Below the pieces are notes generated by a model. That model saw only the letters and a list, made by a program, of their open reading frames with translations. It had not been told where the DNA came from and did not search any database. Source: Ga0077536 sp943370145 (lineage in GTDB: Bacteria > Pseudomonadota > Gammaproteobacteria > Ga0077536). Taken from it: DNA of 64,000 nt. Position 1 is the stretch's first letter, and every line of letters starts with the position of its first letter. This document shows positions 51,034-60,149 of the stretch, in pieces. The stretch lies in NCBI GenBank assembly GCA_943370145.1, contig CALRPY020000015.1, positions 1 to 64,000 on the forward strand, in the 5' to 3' direction. The position numbers and the translations under genes are program-made.

Positions 51034-52094
51034 CGCGGCTGGTCGAACCTGGCGCGTTCGCGCGCGGGCAGCAGTCGGCGCGCGCTCGCGCGCAGGATTT
51101 TTCCGCAGTTCGCGAAGGGCACGAGGTAGGCCGCCCGCAGCGTCGGGTGAATGTTCTCGTCCTCGCCGGTCAGGCCGAACTGCAGCGGCTCGGGTGTACG
51201 CCCGGGCACGTACAGCGTGCCGAACAGCCAGTCCCACAGCGCGAACAGTTCGCCGTAGTTCTTGTCGTAATGGCGTGGGTCCTTGCTGTGGTGGATCTGG
51301 TGCTGCGCCGGGCTGATGAACACCCGGCTCAGCACCGGGCCGAAGGACCACCAGATGTGCGAGTGACGCAGGTTCGCGCCGAGCACGTGGAAAATCGAGA
51401 ACACGAAGTTCGCGCCGAACAGCGTCAGCGACGCGGGCGTGTCGGCGAACAGGTAGGTCACCACGCCCATGAAGGGGCCCACGATCGCGAGATCGAGCAC
51501 GCGCGAGATGAGGTTGTAGACCGGGTGCTTGCGGAAGACCGTGAGCGGGGTCAGCACCTCCGCGCTGTGATGCACCTTGTGGAACTCCCACAGCAGCGGG
51601 AAGCGGTGGTGCAGGGCATGCACCAGCCAGGTCGAGAAATCGGCCACCAGCGCGATGGCGATGGTGTAGCCGACCAGCATCGGCGTCGTCCACTCCACCC
51701 GCGCGCCGGTGCCGAAGAGTCCGACAAGGCCTTGCTGGACGACGAGCGCAACGGCCGCGATGGAGGCGCTGCCGAGCAGCGTCCGCGCGAGGAATCCGCT
51801 CGGCTGGAGCACGCGGTTGGTCACGACCAGCTTGTAGTCGACGATCGCCGACGGATGCGTGTACATGGACTTCGGGAACAGGAAGCCGAACAGCCCGCGC
51901 AGGCCCCGACCGTCCGCACCGCCGTGGTAGAGGCCACGCCAGAGCCAGGCGCCGATGGCGACGAAGCTCAGCACGTACACCCAGAAGAAGCGGTTGCCGC
52001 CGTCCAGGGTCCAGTGCGCGAATTCGGCGAAGTTGCCCCAGCAGTACCCGGCGAAACGCACCAGCGTCGCCCAGCCCTGATCGATGATGTCCAT
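51030..52094 (-). CDS. Sterol desaturase/fatty acid hydroxylase superfamily protein
   Basis: A 354-residue membrane di-iron enzyme. The histidine boxes are HALHH (residues 159-163), HKVHH (172-176), HVL...HSH (236-246) and HQIHH (265-269), enough for a di-iron centre between about six membrane helices. Such enzymes hydroxylate or desaturate lipids, sterols, hopanoids or carotenoids. It is translationally coupled to the acyltransferase gene, so a hydroxylated lipid might be acylated next; this is inference. Start ATG 52094. Confidence 0.88.
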   Translation of the reverse strand: MDIIDQGWATLVRFAGYCWGNFAEFAHWTLDGGNRFFWVYVLSFVAIGAWLWRGLYHGGADGRGLRGLFGFLFPKSMYTHPSAIVDYKLVVTNRVLQPSGFLARTLLGSASIAAVALVVQQGLVGLFGTGARVEWTTPMLVGYTIAIALVADFSTWLVHALHHRFPLLWEFHKVHHSAEVLTPLTVFRKHPVYNLISRVLDLAIVGPFMGVVTYLFADTPASLTLFGANFVFSIFHVLGANLRHSHIWWSFGPVLSRVFISPAQHQIHHSKDPRHYDKNYGELFALWDWLFGTLYVPGRTPEPLQFGLTGEDENIHPTLRAAYLVPFANCGKILRASARRLLPARERARFDQPR

Positions 52095-52229
52095 CGTTGC
52101 GTGGTATTCCGTGCTTGCGGGTTGATCCGGGCGGTCCTGGGCCGCCTGCGCCGATTATCAGGCACGGGCCGTGCCATCCGATGGTGCGGGCGCAGGATAC
52201 CAGAACCCGAATGAACGGGCCTTGAACAG

Positions 52230-52248
52230 GCGCAGGCCGGGCCTGCGC
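52230..52248. promoter_or_regulatory. GC palindrome in the divergent region 52095-52371
   Basis: GCGCAGGCC-G-GGCCTGCGC is a perfect palindrome with 9-bp arms lying between the desaturase-family gene (minus) and the CDF gene (plus). It may be a repressor site or a simple GC hairpin; no regulator is adjacent. Nothing else is recognised in this 277-bp gap. Confidence 0.3.
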
Positions 52249-52371
52249 AATCACGCCGGTCACCTGCTCCGCCCGCGCCGGATACACCGGCGATGCCCGG
52301 GACTGCAAGCCACGGGGACACCCCGAACCCGGCGCGCTGCGCTTCCCGCGCGGGGCGCATACAATCGGCGG

Positions 52372-53319
52372 ATGAAATTTTCCGATTTGCAGGACGGCAC
52401 GGACGACAGCCCCGCCGCACAGGAAGCACGCGCCGCGGCCACATCGCGCAGCGTGTGGGTCAGCGTCGGCGTCAACCTGGCGCTCACGGTGCTGCAGCTC
52501 GTGGTCGGCCTCTACTCGAAATCACAGGCCCTGGTCGCCGACGCGCTGCATTCCCTGTCAGATCTCGTCGCCGACTTCATCGTGCTCATTGCCGCGCGCC
52601 ACAGCCGCAAGGGGGCCGACGAGGACCATCCCTATGGCCACCACCGCTTCGAGACCGCGGCCTCGCTCGTGCTGGGACTGCTGCTGCTGGTCGTCGGTCT
52701 CGGCATGCTGTGGTCCGCCTTCGGGAAGCTGCAGGCGCCCGAGTCGATCGCCGTCGTGCACGTCGCCGCGCTATGGGTCGCCGGTTTCACGCTGGTCGCG
52801 AAGGAACTGCTGTTCCGTTACATGCTCGCGATCGCGAAGCGGGTCAAATCGAGCATGCTCGTGGCGAATGCGTGGCACGCCCGTTCGGACGCCGCCTCCT
52901 CGCTGGTCGTTGCGGCCGGCATCGGCGGCAACCTGGCCGGTTACCCGCTGCTGGACCCGATAGCCGCGCTCATCGTCGGCCTGCTGGTGGCGAGGACCGG
53001 CTGGTCCTTCGCCTGGGATGCGCTGCATGACCTGATGGACCGCGCCGTCGACGAGGAGGAGGTCGCGGCCATCCACCGCACGCTCGCCGACACGGCGGGG
53101 GTCAGCGGGGTCCACGACGTGCGCACGCGCAAGATGGGCGACATGATCGTCGTCGACGCGCACATCGAGGTCGACGCGGCGCTGACGGTCGAACAGGGAC
53201 ACGACATCGCCGTCGCGGCGCGCAATCGCGTGATGCAGCGTCACCGGGTGCTGAACCTGATGACCCACGTCGACCCCCACAAACGCCCCGACCTCGACCA
53301 CGCCCAGCCCGACGCGTGA
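52372..53319 (+). CDS. Cation diffusion facilitator (FieF/ZitB-like) transporter
   Basis: A 315-residue CDF protein exporting divalent metals (Zn, Fe, Mn, Co) by proton antiport. ALVADALHSLSDLVADF in helix 2 and NAWHARSDAASS in helix 5 provide the Asp/His metal site, and HPYGHHRFE is the cytoplasmic loop. The C-terminal domain (about 220-300; VSGVHDVRTRKMG, VDAHIEVD) is the ferredoxin-like metal sensor. ATG 52372; the frame extends upstream without support. It stands alone, near a heavy-metal RND operon. Confidence 0.92.
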   Translation: MKFSDLQDGTDDSPAAQEARAAATSRSVWVSVGVNLALTVLQLVVGLYSKSQALVADALHSLSDLVADFIVLIAARHSRKGADEDHPYGHHRFETAASLVLGLLLLVVGLGMLWSAFGKLQAPESIAVVHVAALWVAGFTLVAKELLFRYMLAIAKRVKSSMLVANAWHARSDAASSLVVAAGIGGNLAGYPLLDPIAALIVGLLVARTGWSFAWDALHDLMDRAVDEEEVAAIHRTLADTAGVSGVHDVRTRKMGDMIVVDAHIEVDAALTVEQGHDIAVAARNRVMQRHRVLNLMTHVDPHKRPDLDHAQPDA

Positions 53320-53395
53320 GCCGCCGCGCGCCGCGCGCCATGGGCTCGCTGCTTGCCTGGATGCGCGCGCGTGATGACGGCCGGGGCTCGGGGTA

Positions 53396-53669
53396 GCCAC
53401 CGAGAACACCGAGAACACCGAGATTTTTCGAGCGGGGCCTAGCCAGCGGCCGAAGGCGTGGCCATTGCCCGGAGCACGATGAAAAAGTGTCTTCTCCGGG
53501 GTGAAGTCGGGCGTTTCCGCGATAGGGGAAGCGGAATTTCTACCACCGAGAGCACGGAGGACACGAAGAAGAACAGGGAAGCGAGGGATGCGCCTCGCGT
53601 GCGGTGGGGCCCTTCAGGCGGCACCTGCCCACGTCATTCTCCCTCGGTGTTCTCGGTGTTCTCGGAGGC
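53396..53669. repeat. MITE-like element 2 (gene-free 53320-53763)
   Basis: A 274-bp element bounded by 27-bp terminal inverted repeats starting GCCACCGAGAACACCGAG with one mismatch. Its reverse complement aligns along its full length with the core at 25845-26132. Shared stretches include CAGGTGCCGCC, GAGGCGCAT, GTGTCCTCCGTGCTCT and CCGGGCAATGGCCA. Short frames inside are not credible genes. The remaining flanks of 53320-53763 hold nothing recognisable. Confidence 0.78.
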
Positions 53670-53763
53670 CCACAACTGAGCGCAACCCTGGCACCTGCGC
53701 CCGGAGCTGGCGAAGAGAAAATCCCCTGCCGCCGCGGGCGGCGCGCGCGGCCCGGCGTTCCGC

Positions 53764-54315
53764 TCAGCCGCCGCGCCGCGGCAGCATGCGCGTGAGCGTG
53801 TCGTCCTTCAGCACGTGGTGATGGAACAGCGCGGCGACGGCATGCAGGCCGATCAGCGCATAGCCCGCCTTGCCTATCGTCTCGTGGATTTCCTTGACCT
53901 GCGTGGCCAGGGCCTTGTCCGGCGCGACCAGCGACGGCAGCTCGAGGCCGAAGTAGGGAATCGGCTTGCCCGCCGCGCTCAGCATGATCCAGCCGCCGAG
54001 CGGCATGCCGATCATGAACAGGTACAGCACCCAGTGCACGACGGTCGCCAGCGCGTGCTGCCAGGCGGGCGGGGCGGGTTCGATTCGCGGCGCTGGCTGC
54101 AGCATGCGCAGGGCCAGCCGCGCCCACACCAGCACGAACACGGTGAGACCGAGCATGAAGTGCAGGCTTTTCATGCCTTCGCGGGTCGGGGTGCCTTTCG
54201 GCCAGAACACGCGCAGTTCAATCAGCGCATAGACGGCCACGATCAGGATTGCCGCCAGCCAGTGCAGGCCGATGGAAAGCCTGCCGTAGTGCCGTTCGTC
54301 GTTCAGCCAGTGCAT
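53764..54315 (-). CDS. Cytochrome b561 family protein
   Basis: A 183-residue four-helix di-haem membrane protein. Histidines placed for haem ligation occur in SIGLHWLAAI, KSLHFMLGL, TVVHWVLYLF and IGLHAVAALFHHH, each within a hydrophobic helix. It shuttles electrons between quinol and an acceptor, for instance superoxide. It is last in the minus-strand block, 111 bp after the TolC gene, so its link to the efflux operon is loose. Start ATG 54315. Confidence 0.9.
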   Translation of the reverse strand: MHWLNDERHYGRLSIGLHWLAAILIVAVYALIELRVFWPKGTPTREGMKSLHFMLGLTVFVLVWARLALRMLQPAPRIEPAPPAWQHALATVVHWVLYLFMIGMPLGGWIMLSAAGKPIPYFGLELPSLVAPDKALATQVKEIHETIGKAGYALIGLHAVAALFHHHVLKDDTLTRMLPRRGG

Positions 54316-54426
54316 CGCGAACCTTTCCGCCGGTAATCCGGCGCCGTGACCATCCAGTTGTCGCCAAGGTGCCCGGACCGGGCGGGAGTCAGATCAGCAT
54401 GGCGCGGCGGTTCGATGCAAGCAGCC

Positions 54427-55653
54427 TCACTCGATCGCCCAGCGCTCGTGGCTGTCGATCTCGATGCGCGCGCGGATCCCGTGCACGTCGACGCGCAGCG
54501 CGAGCTCCGCGGCCCGTGCGTCGAAGGCGGCGCGACGGGCCGCGGCGAGATCGGCGAAGCCGGCTTCGCCCAGCTGCCACGCACGCTGGACCTTGGCCAG
54601 CGCCGCGTCGGTCAGGTCCGCGGTGCGCACCGCGGCCTGCCAGGCGGAGATCTGGACCGGCAGTGAGCTGACCAGCTGACGGGCCTTCAGATCCACCAAC
54701 TGCCCGGCGCCGGATGCCTCGGTGTCGACGGCGTCGGTCAGCGCGTGCTCGGCGCGCGCCGTGGCGCTGGTGCCACTGGCGGCGAAGGGAATGGACACCA
54801 CGACACCGACGGCCTGTTCATTGCCGCGGCCTTCGCTCAGCACGCGGACGCCGACCGTCGGATCGGGGTGCTTCTCCGCGTCGGCGCGCGCCGCGGCGTA
54901 GCCCTGGCGACGCGCGGCGAGCTGCGCCATTTCGAGTTCGTGGCTGTGTTCCCTGATGCGTGCCACGGTGGCGTCCTCCGCCGGCAGTTCGATCGACGGC
55001 GGCGGTATTTCGGGGGCGGCCGGTGGCAGCTCGAGCTGTGGAAACTGCAGCGCGAGCGCGAGTCGTGCCTGTTCGCGCTCCATGCGCGCGCGCTCGACGG
55101 CAACCTCGGCGGCGGCGGTCGCGGCAGCGGCCCGCTGTTCGTCGAGCGCGGGCAGATCGCCCAGCGCCACGCGCCGCGCGATCGCGCGCTGTTCCTCGTC
55201 GAGGGTCGCGCGTTGCCGCTCGGCAAGCGACACCGTGTTCGCGGCCCGTACCCAGGCCAGGAAGCGCTCGAGCAGCAGGCGCGCGCCCTCGTGGCGCGCA
55301 TCGCCGACCGCCGCGAGCGCGAGCTCGTTGCCGCTTGCGGCCAGCTGGTCGTCGATGCGGGCCTTGCCGGGCAGGCGCAGGCGCTTCGTCAGCATGGATT
55401 CCACCTCGCCATAGGTCGTGCCGCGGGTCTCGTGCCGTGCGAGCGGCATGACGGTCAGCTCCATGCCATAGGGGCTGCGGCTCAGCGCCTCGCCGCGCGC
55501 GGCGGCCGCGCGTTCGCGGGCCAGCGCCGCCTGCACGCTCGGCAGCGCGTCGATCGCCGCGATGGCCGCGGGCGCGGCGGGCAGGAAATCGCCGGCCCAG
55601 GCGTTCAGGCCCACGCACGCGAGCAGCAGGGCGCGGTAACGGGGCATCATCAT
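54427..55653 (-). CDS. TolC-family outer-membrane efflux protein (CzcC-like)
   Basis: A 408-residue outer-membrane factor. It begins with three Met codons (55653, 55650, 55647); GGGAGG lies before the first. The signal peptide is YRALLLACVGLNAWA. Two repeated coiled-coil/beta halves are visible (for example ALARERAAAARGEALSRSPY and ARAEHALTDAV with long Ala/Arg-rich helices), as expected of TolC subunits. It would form the exit duct of the heavy-metal RND pump encoded upstream. Its start overlaps the DUF3240 stop by 4 bp. Confidence 0.85.
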   Translation of the reverse strand: MMMPRYRALLLACVGLNAWAGDFLPAAPAAIAAIDALPSVQAALARERAAAARGEALSRSPYGMELTVMPLARHETRGTTYGEVESMLTKRLRLPGKARIDDQLAASGNELALAAVGDARHEGARLLLERFLAWVRAANTVSLAERQRATLDEEQRAIARRVALGDLPALDEQRAAAATAAAEVAVERARMEREQARLALALQFPQLELPPAAPEIPPPSIELPAEDATVARIREHSHELEMAQLAARRQGYAAARADAEKHPDPTVGVRVLSEGRGNEQAVGVVVSIPFAASGTSATARAEHALTDAVDTEASGAGQLVDLKARQLVSSLPVQISAWQAAVRTADLTDAALAKVQRAWQLGEAGFADLAAARRAAFDARAAELALRVDVHGIRARIEIDSHERWAIE

Positions 55654-55970
55654 GCGAGCCTCCCGAATTCGAGCACGGGTTCCAGCCACCAGGCGATTTG
55701 CGGATTCGGCACGGCCGCACGCAGCGCATCGAGCAGGTGTGCGGTCCGTGCCTGCGGCAGGATGAGCATCAGGAGCCGCCGGTCCACGCGCCCGCGGACC
55801 TGTTCGCGGATCGAGGCGCGCGAGAAATCCGCGCCGTGACCCTCACCGCGGAGGATCGTGAAGCCGGGCAGCGGGGGCTCCTGTTCAAGCAGCAGTTCCA
55901 GGATGCGCGCTTCGAGCGCCGGCGGAAAGGCTATCGTCAGCCGTACGAGCGTGTCGGTCGATTCATTCAT
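55650..55970 (-). CDS. DUF3240 (P-II-like) protein
   Basis: A 106-residue ferredoxin-like-fold protein. VRLTIAFPPALEARILELLLEQ and REQVRGRVDRRLLMLILPQ with a closing WWLEPVLEFG are the DUF3240 signature strands and helices; the fold resembles PII and CutA. DUF3240 genes are typically found in heavy-metal RND operons, where they may sense metal or nucleotide. ATG 55970 has GAGGAA upstream and lies 11 bp after the RND stop; the longer frame to 56504 overlaps the pump gene and is not used. Confidence 0.85.
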   Translation of the reverse strand: MNESTDTLVRLTIAFPPALEARILELLLEQEPPLPGFTILRGEGHGADFSRASIREQVRGRVDRRLLMLILPQARTAHLLDALRAAVPNPQIAWWLEPVLEFGRLA

Positions 55971-55981
55971 GGCCCGGTTCC

Positions 55982-58900
55982 TCAGGCTCGCGCGAAGCGC
56001 CGGAACAGCACCGGCAGCAGCAGCAGGGTCAACAGGGTCGAGGAGAACAGCCCGCCGATCACCACGATCGCGAGCGGGCGCTGGATTTCCGAGCCGGGGC
56101 CGGTCGCGAACAGCATCGGCACGAGGCCCAGCGCCGTGATTGCCGCGGTCATCAGCACCGGCCGCAGGCGGCGGCGTGCGCCTTCTTCCACGACTCTCGC
56201 GATGGCCAGTCCCTGTGCGAGCAACTGGTTGAAATGCGCGACCAGCACGAGGCCGTTGAGGACCGCGATGCCGAGCAGCGCGATGAAACCGACCGATGCG
56301 GGCACCGACATGTATTCGCCGGTGAACCACAGCGCGAGCACGCCGCCGACCAGTGCGAAGGGAATGTTGGCGAGAATCAGCAGGGCCTGGCGCGCCGAGC
56401 CGAAGGTCATGAACAGCACGAGGAAAATCAGCAGCAGCGCCGCCGGCACCACCAGCGCGAGGCGCTTTGCGGCGCGCTGCTGGTTTTCGAACTGCCCGCC
56501 CCACTTCAGTGAATAGCCCGCGGGCAGTTCCACCGTGCGCGCGACGGCCTGGCGCGCCTCCTCGACGAAGCCGACGAGATCGCGGCCGGCGACGTTGGCC
56601 TGCACGAGCGAGTAGCGCGAACCGTTCTCGCGGTCCACCTTCACCGGCCCGCCGACGCGTTCGACGGACGCTATCTGGGCCAGCGGCACGGTGCTGCCGT
56701 CGGCGGCGGCGATGCTGCCGCGAGCAAGCCCTGCGGCGTCCCCGCGCAGCGTCGCGTCGCCGCGCACGAGCAGCGGCGTGCGGCGCCCCTCGCTCAGCAC
56801 GGTGCCGGCAAGGCGCCCCTCGATGCGGGCGCGCAGCTCGTCCTGGACGTCCACCACCGACAGGCCGGCGCTGCCGGCGGCGAGGCGGTCGATGCGCGTC
56901 GTCAGGTACTGCACGCCGTCGTTGGTCAGCGTGAACACGTCCTGGTTGCCGGGCACCTGGCGCAGCGCCGCTTCGATGCCGGCGGCGAGTTCACCGAGGG
57001 TCGCGAGATCCGGTCCGAAGACCTTGACCGCCACGTCGCCGCGGCTGCCGGTCAGCATTTCGGACACGCGCATCTCGATGGGCTGCGTGAAGCCGTAATC
57101 GACCCCCGGGAACTGTTCGAGGACCTCGCGGATGCGCTCGCCCAGCCAGGCCTTGTCCGGTTCACGCCATTCCGCTTTCGGCTTCAGCTGCAGGAAGACG
57201 TCGCTCTGGTTCAGGCCCATCGGGTCGAAGCCGAGCTCGTCGGAGCCGAGACGGGCGACGACGTGGGCAATCTCGGGCACTTCCGCCAGCAGCTTCTTCT
57301 CGACCCTGAGGTCGAGCGCGGCCGATTCATCGATGCTGATCGAAGGCAGCTTCTCGAGCTGCACGAGCAGGTCACCCTCGTCCATGGTCGGCATGAAGGT
57401 CTTGCCGACCTGCGTGTAGGCGAAGCCGCCCGCCGCGAGCAGCGCTGCCGCGGCGAGCGCGACGACCAGCGGATGGCGCAGGGCGCCGGCGAGCATCGGC
57501 CGGTACAGCGCCTCGAGCACGCGCACGATGAGCGGCTCGCCGTGCGCGCCGTCTTTCAGCAGGTAGGACGCGAGCACCGGCACCACGGTCAGCGACAGCA
57601 GCAGCGCGCCGCCGAGCGCGAAGACGATCGTCAGCGCCACCGGGCCGAACAGCTTGCCCTCGAGGCCCTGCAGGGTCAGCAGCGGCACGAACACGAGGCA
57701 GATGATCAAGACCCCGGCCGCGACCGGGGTCGCCACCTCGGCCGTTGCGCGGTACACGAGATGCAGCCGCGGCAGGCGCGCCGCGCCCGGCGCCTGCAGC
57801 TGCGTCAGCGTGTTCTCGACGACCACGACCGCGGCGTCGACCAGCATCCCGATCGCGATGGCGAGCCCGCCCAGGCTCATCAGGTTCGCGCCCAGCCCGA
57901 AGGCCTGCATCAGCAGGAAGGTCACCAGCGCCGCCAACGGCAGCAGCAGCGTGACGACCAGCGCCGCGCGCAGATCCCCGAGGAACAGCAGGAGCAGCAC
58001 CACGACCAGCGCGCTCGCCTCCAGCAGGGCTTTCGTCACCGTGCCGATTGCGCGCTTGATCAGCGCGCTGCGGTCGTAGAAGACTTCGATTTTCACCCCG
58101 TCGGGCAGCGCGGGCTGGAGTTCGGCCAGGCGCGCACGCACGCCGGCGATCACCGCCGAGGCGTCGGCGCCGCGCAGGCCGATCACCAGCCCCTCCACGG
58201 CCTCGCCGACCCCGTCGCGCGTGACGGCGCCGTAGCGGGTGAGACTCTCCGTGCGCACTGCCGCGACGTCGCCGATGCGCACCGGCTCGCCGTCGCGCTC
58301 GGCAACCACGATGCGTTCCAGATCCGCCAGCGAGCCGATGGCGCCCTCCGCACGCACGATCAGGGCCTCCTCGCCGTCGGTGAGGCGCCCCGCGCCGTCA
58401 TTGCGATTGTTATCCTCGATGGCCGCGACGATGTCATTGAAGCCGATGCCGTTGCGGGTCATCGCCTGGCGGTCCGGCACGACCGCCATCGCCCGCACCT
58501 CGCCGCCCAGCGCGTTGACGTCCGCCACGCCCGGGATCGTGCGCAGCGCCGGCCGCAGGGTCCAGTCGAGGAGGCTGCGCCGTTCCTGCGCCGTCAGGCC
58601 GCCGCCCTCGATCGTGAACATGAAGAGATCGCTCAACGGTGTCGCGAGTGGCGCGAGGCCTCCCTCGAGGCCGGCCGGCAGCTCGCTGGCGATGTCGCCA
58701 TAGCGCTCGGCCACCTGCTGGCGCGCCCAGTAGATGTCGGTGCCTTCGGCGAAATCGATCGTGATGTCCGCGATGGCGTATTTCGCCGCGGAACGCAGCA
58801 GCGTCTGGCGCGGAATGCCGAGCAGCCCGAGTTCGAGCGGCACGATCACCCGGTTCTCGACTTCTTCCGGCGTCATGCCGGGCGCCTTCAGGATGAGCTT

Positions 58901-59041
58901 GACCTGGGTCGGCGAGATGTCGGGGAAGGCGTCGATGGGCAGGTTCAGGTAGGCGTGCACGCCCGCGATGGCAAGACCCACCGTCGCCACCAGCGCGAGC
59001 AGGCGCTGGCTTAGGGAGAGTTCGATGAGTCTGCCGAGCAT
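55982..59041 (-). CDS. Heavy-metal efflux RND pump (CusA/CzcA family)
   Basis: A 1019-residue inner-membrane RND transporter with twelve membrane helices and two large periplasmic loops. LPIDAFPDISPTQVKL near the N-terminus is the HME-RND signature. The helix-4 motif reads AIGMLVDAAVVVVEN, closer to the copper/silver (CusA) form than to the DFG-x3-DGA form of CzcA, so monovalent metals are possible; this is an inference. ATG 59041 follows the adaptor stop by 2 bp; the frame's TTG 59047 is rejected. Confidence 0.94.
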   Translation of the reverse strand: MLGRLIELSLSQRLLALVATVGLAIAGVHAYLNLPIDAFPDISPTQVKLILKAPGMTPEEVENRVIVPLELGLLGIPRQTLLRSAAKYAIADITIDFAEGTDIYWARQQVAERYGDIASELPAGLEGGLAPLATPLSDLFMFTIEGGGLTAQERRSLLDWTLRPALRTIPGVADVNALGGEVRAMAVVPDRQAMTRNGIGFNDIVAAIEDNNRNDGAGRLTDGEEALIVRAEGAIGSLADLERIVVAERDGEPVRIGDVAAVRTESLTRYGAVTRDGVGEAVEGLVIGLRGADASAVIAGVRARLAELQPALPDGVKIEVFYDRSALIKRAIGTVTKALLEASALVVVLLLLFLGDLRAALVVTLLLPLAALVTFLLMQAFGLGANLMSLGGLAIAIGMLVDAAVVVVENTLTQLQAPGAARLPRLHLVYRATAEVATPVAAGVLIICLVFVPLLTLQGLEGKLFGPVALTIVFALGGALLLSLTVVPVLASYLLKDGAHGEPLIVRVLEALYRPMLAGALRHPLVVALAAAALLAAGGFAYTQVGKTFMPTMDEGDLLVQLEKLPSISIDESAALDLRVEKKLLAEVPEIAHVVARLGSDELGFDPMGLNQSDVFLQLKPKAEWREPDKAWLGERIREVLEQFPGVDYGFTQPIEMRVSEMLTGSRGDVAVKVFGPDLATLGELAAGIEAALRQVPGNQDVFTLTNDGVQYLTTRIDRLAAGSAGLSVVDVQDELRARIEGRLAGTVLSEGRRTPLLVRGDATLRGDAAGLARGSIAAADGSTVPLAQIASVERVGGPVKVDRENGSRYSLVQANVAGRDLVGFVEEARQAVARTVELPAGYSLKWGGQFENQQRAAKRLALVVPAALLLIFLVLFMTFGSARQALLILANIPFALVGGVLALWFTGEYMSVPASVGFIALLGIAVLNGLVLVAHFNQLLAQGLAIARVVEEGARRRLRPVLMTAAITALGLVPMLFATGPGSEIQRPLAIVVIGGLFSSTLLTLLLLPVLFRRFARA

Positions 59042-59043
59042 GC

Positions 59044-60090
59044 TCAATCCTCGAGCAGCGCCTTGAGCGCGCTGGTGCCGGCCACGACGACCTGCGCACC
59101 GGGCGCAAGCGCACCGCTCACGACCGCAAGGGAACCGCTCTCGCCGAGGACTTCGACGGGCACCGCGCGGAAGCGCGTGCCGTCGGCGACGAACACCCGG
59201 GCTGCCGCGCCGGTGCGGACGATCGCGGCGCGCGGCACGCCGATGGCGCCGGCCGGGGCGGGCAGCGCGAGGCTCGCGCTGACCTGCTGGCCCGGCACGT
59301 AGCCGCTGTCCGGTGGCAGCAGGCCGCGCACGCTGAGCGTCTGCGTGTGGGTGTCCAGTGCGACGCCGCGTCCGGCGACCGGGGTTTCCACCTCACCGAC
59401 ACGCAGGACCGCGCCGGCGCCGATATGCGGGGCGAGCGCGACAGGGACTTTGACTTCGAGCCGCCAGGCGGTCCCCGCTGCGAGCACGAACGCGGTCGCC
59501 AGGGCCTCCAGCGCTTCGCCCGCGGCGACGTGGCGGGCGACGACGATGCCGGCCTGCGGCGCCTTCAGCATGAACCCGGCGTCGTCGCCGCGCGCGGTCT
59601 CGAAGCGATTGGTGACGGCGCGCAAGGCATTCAGCTCCGCATCGAGTGCGTGGCTTGCCGCAGCGCTGGCCGCCGCCCGCGACGCGGGCACGATGCCTTC
59701 CGCGGCGAGGGTGCGGTCGCGCGCGGCCTGCTGGCGCGCGACGCCGGCCTCGGCCTCGAGGCGCACGGCGCGGGCACGCTCCTGCGCGTAATCGCGGCTG
59801 CTGACGACGGCCAGCACCTGGCCCTGCTCGACGCGGTCACCCTCATCGACGTGGACGCTCGCGACGCGCCCGGCGTACTGGCTCGCGACCGCGACGGTGC
59901 CCTCGAGCGGGAGTTCGACATTGCCGAGCAGGCCGTCGACCACGAGCGCCGTCGCCGCGGTGGCCGGCGTCGTACGCAAGGCCATCAGCGACACCTGCCG
60001 CGCGTCGAGCTCGATGGTCTGCACCGCTGGCGCCGCCAGGGGGTGCGCGGCAAGCGCCACCGCACCGAGCAGGGAGATGAGTCTGGACAT
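59044..60090 (-). CDS. RND periplasmic adaptor (CzcB/CusB-like)
   Basis: A membrane fusion protein of 348 residues with a signal peptide (LISLLGAVALAAHPLAAPA). Lipoyl-like halves appear as AGRVASVHVDEGDRVEQGQV and KAPQAGIVVARHVAAGE around an Ala-rich coiled-coil hairpin, then a barrel domain (VGEVETPVAGRGVALD). No His-rich or Met-rich metal-binding tail is visible. The start is uncertain: ATG 60090 is used, ATG 60120 in frame is an alternative. It is first of the structural genes, behind the two-component pair. Confidence 0.88.
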   Translation of the reverse strand: MSRLISLLGAVALAAHPLAAPAVQTIELDARQVSLMALRTTPATAATALVVDGLLGNVELPLEGTVAVASQYAGRVASVHVDEGDRVEQGQVLAVVSSRDYAQERARAVRLEAEAGVARQQAARDRTLAAEGIVPASRAAASAAASHALDAELNALRAVTNRFETARGDDAGFMLKAPQAGIVVARHVAAGEALEALATAFVLAAGTAWRLEVKVPVALAPHIGAGAVLRVGEVETPVAGRGVALDTHTQTLSVRGLLPPDSGYVPGQQVSASLALPAPAGAIGVPRAAIVRTGAAARVFVADGTRFRAVPVEVLGESGSLAVVSGALAPGAQVVVAGTSALKALLED

Positions 60091-60149
60091 GGTACGGGTG
60101 ACCGGATCTGGAACAGGCATCAGTCTGAAACCCCAAGCTTGTGATTTGC

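Noticed and set aside
51034..52308. Extension of the acyltransferase frame to 791 codons
   Set aside because: The added part is out of phase with the desaturase-family gene, which carries all its histidine boxes; GTG 51033 with a 4-bp overlap explains the real start.
57263..59014. 583-codon plus-strand frame opposite the RND pump gene
   Set aside because: Antisense to a complete HME-RND gene; Arg/His/Gln-rich composition typical of a shadow frame.
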